Of a stretch of DNA of 64,000 nucleotides, positions 55,508 through 63,700 are shown piece by piece; within the stretch, counting starts at the first letter, position 1, and every line of letters begins with the position of its first letter. Position numbers and translations under genes: made by a program. Where the stretch lies: assembly GCA_043810345.1 (NCBI GenBank), contig JBDROF010000067.1, forward strand, positions 23,889 through 87,888, given 5' to 3'. The notes below the pieces were generated by a model. The model saw only the letters and a program-made list of their open reading frames with translations. It did not search any database and had not been told where the DNA came from. The stretch is from QYOJ01 sp043810345. GTDB lineage: Bacteria; Bacteroidota; Bacteroidia; Bacteroidales; FEN-979.

Positions 55508-56497
55508 ATGAAGAACCGTATCGGCCATACCGTCTTACGTTTTACATCTCACGTCTTACGTCTTACATCTTACGTCCTTCGTCTCTCGTCCTTCGTCTTT
55601 CTTCTTTCCTCCTTCGTCTACGGGCAGCAGGATGCACTTTTTACGCAATACATGTACACCAAGCTGCAATTCAATCCCGCCTATGCCGGGAGCCGGGATG
55701 CCCTGGCCGTGGACCTGCTCACCCGGTTCCAGTGGGTCGGGGTGGATGGGGCTCCCCGTTCCATCTGCCTGACGGCCCATACCCCGTTGCGGAATCCACA
55801 CATCGGGCTGGGAATGTATCTCTATCGTGACGAGCTGGGTCCTACCGTCGATTACAACGTCATGGCCTCATTTGCCTACCGCATTCTATTCCCGGCGAGC
55901 ACTTTATCCTTTGGGGTTTCGGCCGGGATCAAGTATTACAACATCGACTGGAATGCCCTGCATCCCCAGGATGCCGCAGACCCCCTGTTGGTTAATGATG
56001 CCACGAACAGGGTGGTCCCGGATGTCGATTTCGGTATCTATTTTGCGCACCGTCGCTACTACGCCGGAATATCGGCCCGGCACCTGCTGCAGAACCAGTT
56101 GGTGGTCTCATCCACTACACCAAATGACGACGTGAGCTTCACCCGGCTGCTCCGCAATTTTTATGGCATTACCGGAGGGACTGTTCCCCTGGCCGACCGG
56201 TTCATCTTCCTTCCCTCCTTGCTGATCAAGTATGTGGCTAACGCCCCAATTCAGGCGGATATCAATGCCCGGTTCCTGCTCTGGGACCTCCTGACCCTGG
56301 GAGCAGGTTACCGCACTGACAATGCCCTGGGGTTGCTGGTTGGGGTGGAGATCGGGAAAGGGTTTTCGATCGGTTACTCTTACGATATCTGGTTCAATGT
56401 CCTTCGCCTGCACAACAGCGGATCGCACGAGATCAGGATCAGCTACGAAACCGGTCTCTTTAAACGGACGAGAATGTTGACGCCGAGATATTTTTAA
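55508..56497 (+). CDS. PorP/SprF family type IX secretion membrane protein
   Basis: 329 residues. The mature start QQDALFTQYMYTKLQFNPAY is the family hallmark; GLGMYLYRDELGPT, SFGVSAGIKYYNID and a C-terminal IGYSYDIWFNVL, GSHEIRISY follow. It is an outer-membrane barrel that partners with a gliding-type cargo, here surely the protein just upstream. The first 40 residues (MKNRIGHTVLRFTSHVLRL, then TSYVLRLSSFVFLLSSFVYG) are encoded by GTCTTACGTCTCAC-type boundary repeat. This replaces the usual plain hydrophobic signal peptide; it still has a basic start, a hydrophobic stretch and a small residue at the cleavage site, though arginines interrupt it. Confidence 0.88.
   Translation: MKNRIGHTVLRFTSHVLRLTSYVLRLSSFVFLLSSFVYGQQDALFTQYMYTKLQFNPAYAGSRDALAVDLLTRFQWVGVDGAPRSICLTAHTPLRNPHIGLGMYLYRDELGPTVDYNVMASFAYRILFPASTLSFGVSAGIKYYNIDWNALHPQDAADPLLVNDATNRVVPDVDFGIYFAHRRYYAGISARHLLQNQLVVSSTTPNDDVSFTRLLRNFYGITGGTVPLADRFIFLPSLLIKYVANAPIQADINARFLLWDLLTLGAGYRTDNALGLLVGVEIGKGFSIGYSYDIWFNVLRLHNSGSHEIRISYETGLFKRTRMLTPRYF
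55530..55622 (+). repeat. GTCTTACGTCTCACG boundary repeat inside the porP signal-peptide region
   Basis: About nine copies of a 9-base word: CGTCTTACG, TTTTACATC, TCACGTCTT, ACGTCTTAC and later CGTCCTTCGTCTCTCGTCC. It is the reverse complement of GTGAGACGTAAGAC after yceD (22,060). It starts about 10 codons after... the gene start region at 55,508 and is translated throughout. Confidence 0.85.
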
Positions 56498-56523
56498 AGG
56501 AATGAGTGGATATGAATTGCCAG

Positions 56524-56580
56524 TTGTTTTGCTTTTCGCTTTTCGCTTCTCGCTTTTCGCTATCTCGCAACCTCGCTACC
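56524..56580 (-). repeat. GGTAGCGAGGTTGCGAG boundary repeat
   Basis: On the minus strand GGTAGCGAGGTTGCGAG, ATAGCGAAAAGCGAGAAGCG and AAAAGCG follow directly after the TGA (56,583-56,581) of the transporter remnant. Same family and sense as after atpD, the amidase and the DUF3147-like gene. Confidence 0.75.
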
Positions 56581-56715
56581 TCACCAGTTCAGGGGGTAGT
56601 TCCAATCAATGTAATCAGTAAATAGGTCAATCCAAATGCAAAGGCCGGGGCGGTGCCGCTGGCGCCCATGTTCACTGCGAGGAACATGGCCAGGAGAAAG
56701 GGGATGGATTGAAGT
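56581..56715 (-). pseudogene. Tiny remnant of a phosphate-transporter-like (PiT) gene
   Basis: The minus strand encodes IPFLLAMFLAVNMGASGTAP, a signature I associate with the start of PiT-family phosphate transporters (N-(I/M)-G-A followed by A-x-A-F). A +1 shift near 56,640 then gives IWIDLFTDYIDWNYPLNW and a TGA, which reads like a genuine C-terminus. About 400 residues are missing between. The call rests on a short match. It has the same form as the MATE and surface-repeat remnants: two ends kept, middle lost. Confidence 0.4.
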
Positions 56716-56763
56716 CTGATTTTTTTGTATTTTTACATTCTCTTTTACTAATATGGAACAAGC

Positions 56764-59700
56764 TTGAAACTACGATTACTATTGGCGCTTCTTCTGGTCC
56801 CATTTTCCCTATGTGCACAGATCGATAATGAATTCTGGTTTGCGGCTCCAGACATTGCACAATCTCATGGCGACCGGCCAATTTACCTACGGATCTCCAC
56901 CATGGAGGATACGGCCAGTATCATGTTACGAATGCCGGCCAACCTCTCTTTCACTCCTATCACCCAGACCATAAATCCAAATACCACCTTTAGCATCAAT
57001 CTGACCCCCTGGATCGACATCATCGAAAACACTCCCGCCAACCAGGTGCTGAACAGGGGACTCCTGCTGACTTCCAACAACGATGTGACAGCCTATTATG
57101 AAATCGCCCATAATAACAATCCCGGCATCTTTTCCTTGAAGGGAAAAAATGCAGTTGGGATCGATTTTTACATTGTATCACAAAATGATTACTTCAACCA
57201 GGTCGGACAGGAATCATTTGACATTGTCGCAACAGAAGACAACACACAGGTCACCATCATTCCCTCCGACACCATCATCGGCCATGGTGCGGGTATTCCT
57301 TTTGTCATCACCCTGAATAAAGGGCAGACCTATACCTGCCGGGCCTTCTTTACCACTGCCTCGCGTACCCTTTCAGGTTCCAGGATCACATCCAACAAAC
57401 CCATTGCCATATCCTGGCAGGATGACTCTATCTACCAGGGAGGGGCCTACGACGTGATCTGCGACCAGATCATCCCGACCAACATCCTGGGGTGGGAATA
57501 CATTGCCATCCGGGGGTATGCCAATACCAATGAACGGATCTATGTATGCGGTACGGTAAATAACACCACGATCTGGATCGACGGAAACCCGGCGCCCGTT
57601 GCAACCATCAATGCCGGAGAGACATATAAATACATACTCCCTTCCCCCAACAATACGGTTTATCTTGAAGCCTCCGAGCCGGTTCATGTGCTCCATCTAT
57701 CCGGTTATAACAATGAATTCGGGGGATCCATTCTTCCCCAGGATTCCTGTACCGGATCCCCTCAAATCGGCTTCAACCGTACCAACAACAACAATTTTGC
57801 ACTGCTGATCCTCACCCGGAACGGCAACCAGGGGAGTTTTCTCCTGAATGGGTCGAACTCCATCATTACCTCTTCCGATTTTACCGTCGTGCCCGGTACC
57901 AACAATGCCTGGGTATACGCCCGGAAGCAATTGACCACCGCCCAGGTTCCGGTGGGTCCGAATCTGATCCAGAACACCATGGGGAAGTTTCACCTTGGAA
58001 TCCTGCACCAGACCGGAGCCAGCGCCGAATACGGCTACTTCAGCGACTTCAGCAGCCTTTACCTGGGCGCGGACGCAAACATTTGTCCTGGCGACAGCAT
58101 GATCCTCGACGGTGGAGCCAATATGACCTCCTATGCCTGGTACAAACTCATCAGCAGCACCTGGACCCTGATAGACACCACCCGTACCTACACGGTCAAC
58201 GACAGCGGGTACTACTCCTGCGTCGTCAACGGCAATTTCTGCACCCTGATGGACACCATCCATATCGGTTTTTACTCTAATGCAACGGTGGACCTGGGCC
58301 CTGATACCACCATCTGCGAAGGAAATACGGTCACCTTTGATCCCGGACAATTCGTTTCCTACCTCTGGAGCACGGGATATACCGGCCCGACCCTCACAAC
58401 CGGTATTGACGGGGAGTACTGGGTACGCGTGGAAAACAACAACGATTGTATAGCATGGGATACGGTGATGCTCTACATCGACTCCCTGCCCATGGCAAAC
58501 CATGCCATCTCCGGACCTGACACGGTTTGTCAGGGACAGAACGGAGTTTATTATCATGTCGACTCACTCCATTTTGCCACGACCTACATATGGTCATTGC
58601 CACCCGGAGCCACCGGAACGAGCGATACGGCCGAGATCTGGCTGGATTTTACTTCCAGTGCATCGTCAGGGTCCCTGAAAGTGCGTGGGGTCAATCATTG
58701 CGGGGACGGACCTGATACCACGTTTCAGATTACAGTGAAACCCTTACCTGGAAATGCCCACCCTGTGAATGGTCCGGATACCGTTTGTCAAACAGCTTCA
58801 GGGATTCCCTACACCACAGATTCCATTGATAACGCCACCAGTTACATCTGGATCCTGCCTCCCGGAGTCAGCATCGTGAACGGAACCGGCAACGATACGA
58901 TCCAGGTGAATGTGAGTGCATCTGCCTCTTCCGGAAACATCATCGTGTTCGGACAGAATGATTGTGGAAATGGTGACAGTACCTTCTTCCCGTTGACGGT
59001 GAAACCCTTCCCGGTACCGGCCGGACCCATTTCGGGTCCCGATACCCTCTGCCAGGGCGCCACAGGGATAGTATACTCTGTTGACACCATTACCGGCGCC
59101 TCCGCATACCTGTGGTCCCTGCCCCCGGGCGCTTCGATCGTTTCAGGAGACAGCACCCGTAGTGTTTCCGTTAGCTTTGACTCCACCGCCCTTTCGGGGA
59201 ATGTGGTTGTTAAGGGATGGAGCGACTGTGGTACCGGCGACAGTGCGGTGTTGGCCTTAACCATCAATCCACTGCCCACCCCCGCCGGTCCGATATCCGG
59301 TGAAGACACCGTTTGCCAGGGACAAACAGGTGTCCTCTTTTCTGTAGATCCGATCTCCTACACCTCTTCCTACAGCTGGACGCTGCCATCCGGAGCCTCC
59401 ATCACCAGCGGGGCCGGTACCAACCAGATCCTGGTCGATTTTTCCAACCCAGCCCTATCCGGCCTCCTCACCGTGAGAGGGCACAATGACACTTGCGGGG
59501 ATGGGCGGCAAAGCAATTTTTCGGTAGTGGTGAAGCCCCTGCCGACTGCTGCAGGGTTCATATCCGGGCCCGATACCGTTTGTCAAAACCAGTCCGGTGT
59601 TCAGTACCAGGTCCCCCTGATCCTGTATGCTGACCTGTACATCTGGACTTATACCGGTACAGGCGTTACGTTGGTCAACAACGGAGCCTCTGTCACACTG

Positions 59701-60642
59701 AGTTTTTCTCCGATTGCTTCGTCCGGAATACTAATGGTCAAGGGTGAGAACGATTGCGGATTTGGTATCCCGTCTCCCGGATTCCTCATTCATGTTAACC
59801 CACGGGCAGATGTATCGTTGCAAATCTGTTTGCCGGTCACCACGAGAGAGGCTCAACCCTTTCGTCTGCGAGGCGGACTCCCGCTGGGCGGTACCTATTC
59901 CGGCTCCGGTGTCTCGGCCGGGTGGTTTACCCCATCGCTGATCCCACCAGGAACCGATACGATCCCCATCACTTACAGCTATACAAACTTGTATGGTTGT
60001 ACCTTCAGCGACACCCAGCAGATTATTGTCCTGCAATCCGTTGCATTCATTTGTGGTGATACGCTTCCCGATGTCCGTGACAGTGCACGGTATCCAACGG
60101 TACTCATCGGCTCCCAATGCTGGATGGCGGCCAACCTGAACTTCGGCAATCCTACCCCTTCCTCGCAGATGCAACGGGATAATTGCATCAGTGAAAAGTA
60201 CTGTTACAACGACAATCCTTCTAACTGCACCTCTTACGGTGGCCTTTACCAATGGGGTGAAATAATGGATTACATCGACATGCCGGCCATTCAGGGACTC
60301 TGTCCACCCGGTTGGCACCTCCCATCTGAACAGGACTGGGCCTCCCTATTCAACCAATACATCAACAATGGCTTTGCAGGCAGCGCGCTGAAATCGAGCG
60401 GTTATTCCGGCTTCAATGCGCTGCTCTCAGGGATCCGGTTCCATACCACAATATGGAAGTACCCGGTCAGCGATCCGGTACTCCGTTCCGTCGTCTACTG
60501 GTCCTCCACCTCACATTCATCATCCAAAGCATGGGCTCATGGGATGAATGAGGTTGCCATTGACATAGAATACACGCCCAGTGTATCGTTCTATCCGGCA
60601 CTGCGGTCCAACAGTTTTGCGGTCAGATGCGTGAAAGATTAA
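56764..60642 (+). CDS. Giant secreted protein: IgGFc-binding-like N-terminus, PKD-like repeats, FISUMP C-terminus
   Basis: 1292 residues. The start is TTG 56,764 (KLRLLLALLLVPFSLCAQ is a clear signal peptide and no ATG precedes it in frame). Residues about 90-420 resemble the IgGFc-binding protein N-terminal domain (YEIAHNNNPGIFSLKGKNAV, SFDIVATEDNTQVTIIPSD, PIAISWQDDS, YDVICDQIIPT). One Ig-like segment follows (LGADANICPGDSMILDGG). Residues about 579-1045 are five PKD-like units of about 88 residues, each starting G-P-(I/V)-(S/N)-G-P-D-T-(V/L)-C-Q. Residues about 1105-1292 are a Fibrobacter major paralogous (FISUMP) domain (VLIGSQCWMAANLNFG, YGGLYQWGEIMDY, CPPGWHLPSEQDWASLF, VVYWSSTSHSSSKAW). 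There is no T9SS sorting tail. Probably a surface-bound or secreted adhesin. Confidence 0.85.
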   Translation: MKLRLLLALLLVPFSLCAQIDNEFWFAAPDIAQSHGDRPIYLRISTMEDTASIMLRMPANLSFTPITQTINPNTTFSINLTPWIDIIENTPANQVLNRGLLLTSNNDVTAYYEIAHNNNPGIFSLKGKNAVGIDFYIVSQNDYFNQVGQESFDIVATEDNTQVTIIPSDTIIGHGAGIPFVITLNKGQTYTCRAFFTTASRTLSGSRITSNKPIAISWQDDSIYQGGAYDVICDQIIPTNILGWEYIAIRGYANTNERIYVCGTVNNTTIWIDGNPAPVATINAGETYKYILPSPNNTVYLEASEPVHVLHLSGYNNEFGGSILPQDSCTGSPQIGFNRTNNNNFALLILTRNGNQGSFLLNGSNSIITSSDFTVVPGTNNAWVYARKQLTTAQVPVGPNLIQNTMGKFHLGILHQTGASAEYGYFSDFSSLYLGADANICPGDSMILDGGANMTSYAWYKLISSTWTLIDTTRTYTVNDSGYYSCVVNGNFCTLMDTIHIGFYSNATVDLGPDTTICEGNTVTFDPGQFVSYLWSTGYTGPTLTTGIDGEYWVRVENNNDCIAWDTVMLYIDSLPMANHAISGPDTVCQGQNGVYYHVDSLHFATTYIWSLPPGATGTSDTAEIWLDFTSSASSGSLKVRGVNHCGDGPDTTFQITVKPLPGNAHPVNGPDTVCQTASGIPYTTDSIDNATSYIWILPPGVSIVNGTGNDTIQVNVSASASSGNIIVFGQNDCGNGDSTFFPLTVKPFPVPAGPISGPDTLCQGATGIVYSVDTITGASAYLWSLPPGASIVSGDSTRSVSVSFDSTALSGNVVVKGWSDCGTGDSAVLALTINPLPTPAGPISGEDTVCQGQTGVLFSVDPISYTSSYSWTLPSGASITSGAGTNQILVDFSNPALSGLLTVRGHNDTCGDGRQSNFSVVVKPLPTAAGFISGPDTVCQNQSGVQYQVPLILYADLYIWTYTGTGVTLVNNGASVTLSFSPIASSGILMVKGENDCGFGIPSPGFLIHVNPRADVSLQICLPVTTREAQPFRLRGGLPLGGTYSGSGVSAGWFTPSLIPPGTDTIPITYSYTNLYGCTFSDTQQIIVLQSVAFICGDTLPDVRDSARYPTVLIGSQCWMAANLNFGNPTPSSQMQRDNCISEKYCYNDNPSNCTSYGGLYQWGEIMDYIDMPAIQGLCPPGWHLPSEQDWASLFNQYINNGFAGSALKSSGYSGFNALLSGIRFHTTIWKYPVSDPVLRSVVYWSSTSHSSSKAWAHGMNEVAIDIEYTPSVSFYPALRSNSFAVRCVKD

Positions 60643-60718
60643 TCGTAAATTAATCTCTTCATATGCAACCTTTTTTCTATTTTTGAGTACTGAGAAGTGG
60701 GATTTCCGGGAATATATT

Positions 60719-63700
60719 ATGCAGAGAATCTTTTTTCTTATACTAATTATGCTGGTATATTCCTTACTGGGATTTCCTGAAGGATCCAAACAGATTTATA
60801 TCAACAATGATAACACCTACCTTTACCTGTGCAACGATTTCGCGGGGAAATGTAATGGTCCTCCCCAATGGAACGGCGACCGGAGTCAGTTTGCGATTTA
60901 TAGTTGCAATGAGCCGGACCGGCTTTACATCGTTACATCCACTGTTCAGGAGATGGTTTACCTCGGTTTCAGAGGAAGTGTAGGTTCGGGTTCTCACATT
61001 ATTTTCAGGATCAAAGACCTGGCGGGGAGTCCAGTCTACACAGAACGTAGTCTTCCTACCAGCGGGGCGGGATATATCAGTACCATCAATCAAGCGCGGG
61101 TCGGTCCAACCCAGGTATATGGAGCAGGTGGATACACCGCCCTCAGCTTTCGTCCCACTACCCCGGGTGTTTTTTATATAGAGTTTGACCGGGTCAGCAA
61201 CTCGACCGGCCAGCGTGTCATCGGTAATTTTAGTATGGACTTGTTTGATTTCACAGTGTGTGACACCGTGGCTCTGGTGGTCAAACCAGGCAGGGTCTAC
61301 TCCAAGTCCTGGCAATTCCAGGAGAGCAGCGGATGCTCTGCAAAAACCTACGTCTATTCGGCCGATAGCATTATCACGTCAGCCGAATTCAATGACATGG
61401 GGGGTGGGGTCTGGATCCAGTTCTGCAATCAATGGGGCTGTACCAATACCGGAAACTTCACAAACGACCGCAAATCTCTTTACCAACAGTCGGCGCTGCT
61501 ACCCCAGTATAAAATATTCATCAATCCTCCGGATGCATTGTTATACCCTCCTGCCACTACCCTGGGACAAATTGTTTCTCCGCTACCCTGGGGAGAGCGT
61601 TTCTGTGACAATGGCCATATCCTGTTCCATGTAAACGTGAACAAGCCCGGAAATGTAGAGATTCAGCTCTCGTTCGGCCCTCCCTATTTGAGCAGGAAAC
61701 TTCAGCAGACGGTGGTGGTGGGAGAAAACCTGATCAACTGGGATGGTCTTGACGGTACGACCCCCGTTGGGGTTCCGGTACCCAATGGGACCGTCGTAAC
61801 CTTTACCATTAGTTACATTAACGGGTTGACGAACATGCCGTTTTACGACGTGGAAACCAATTCAAACGGATTTCTGATCAACCTGGTTAGTCCCGCCGGA
61901 AGTACCCCAACAGTCTATTGGGACGATACCAACATCCCGGGAGGGATAAACAATACCGTGGTAGGTTGTGTCAGTCCTCCGGGGTGTCACACGTGGGGGA
62001 ACAACTGGGGTAACCTCAACACAATCAACACTTACTGGTACAATGTATCCTCCACCACTAATCCAGCCACCATCGTCGAGTTCAGAAAACCCCAACCATT
62101 GGCGTTCAACCAGTCTCCTCCGCAAAGTTACTGCCCCGGAACCAACAGTGTGGCCTTCTCTGTGGTTCCCGATCCAAATACCACGGTCTATCATTGGAGC
62201 TATTCCGGCACCGGAGCTACCATCATCCAGGTCAATCCTTCGGATGCCAACGTGACGGTCAATTTTGCTGCAAACGCTACTTCCGGAAGTATTCAGGTAT
62301 ATGGAACCAACTCCAATTGTCCCGGTCCGGGGCCCACAGCTTCCCTGGCAATCACCATCAAACCGGTTCCAGGGGTGGTGCCCCCGTATGCCAAATCGAT
62401 CTGTTCCGGAACGAACGTCAACCTGCCACTTGGTTCGAATCCTTCCGGAGCACTCTTCAGCTGGACCGTTCCTCCTCCCACCTGTTCTGCCAACATCCAG
62501 ATTTGTCCACCCGGTCTGAACAACCAAACGCTGATCAATGACCTCCTGACCCTTACCAACCTTATTCCCGGGACAGTCACTTACCATGTAATCCCGACGT
62601 TAAACGGCTGCAGTGGCGCCCTGCAGGATATCGTAATCTCCGTGAATCCGCTTCCCGATGTACAGATCAACTCCACCACCCCTTCGATCTGTTCCGGTGA
62701 GACGACCAACATCCTGCTCTCCTCTACCGTTCCAGGAGCCCTATTCAACTGGACCGCCACCGCCAGTTCACCAAACGTGTCTGGCTACTCACTTACAGGC
62801 AGCGGCAATATCCTGGAGACGATCTCCAATTCAGGATTCACGACAGAGACGGTGACCTATTCCATCATGCCGACCGTAAACGGTTGCACGCCTGCTTCGC
62901 CAACCAATTATACCGTAACCGTATATCCCATTCCGAATGTCATCATTAACTCCTCCACCCCCTCCATCTGTTCCGCGCAAACAACCAATATCCTGCTCTC
63001 CTCATCTGTTTCAGGCGCCATCCTGAACTGGACCACTACTGCCAGCTCCCCGAACATTACGGGATTTTCTCCTTCCGGTAGCGGCAATATCTTTGAGACC
63101 ATATCCAATTCAGGTTTCACAACCGAAACCGTGACCTATTCCATTTTACCCGTTGCCAACGGGTGCACACCTGCGGCACCGACTATTTATACAATCACCA
63201 TATTTCCTGTGGCCGATGTGATCTTTGTACCGACTGGGCAGACATTATGTTCAGGACAGGTTACGAACCTGTCCCTACAGTCCAATGTGGCCGGCGCCAC
63301 CTTCACCTGGACCGCGACACCGTCTTCACCAAACCTCTCTGGGTTTGCTGATGGATCCGGTGATTTGATTGCCCAAATCATCGATAATGCCGGGGCAACG
63401 ATTGAATGGGTGACCTACCAGGTGACCCCTGCGGCGAATGGGTGTCCGCCAGGAACCACCATGCCGGTGATATTGACTGTCAATCCACGGCCTGTGGTAA
63501 CTGCTGTTCCGAATGGTCAGTCGATTTGCAATGGACAGGCTACGAACCTGTCCCTACAGGCCGATGTAACCGGATCGACCTTTGCCTGGAGGGCATTCGC
63601 CAGTTCTGCCAATCTTGCCGGATTCGGAAGTGGCTCCGGGAATACGATTGCCCAGATCCTGACCAACAACGGATTCACCCCTCAATCTGTCACCTACCGG

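Noticed and set aside
55381..55830. Plus-strand 149-codon frame over the CHU_C/porP junction
   Set aside because: It is open only because the 9-base repeat is free of stops in several frames; the porP frame has the conserved protein.
57697..62587. Long minus-strand frames (up to 286 codons) opposite the giant surface genes
   Set aside because: They mirror the codon bias of the plus-strand genes, lack family likeness, and contain low-complexity Gly/Val/Asp text.
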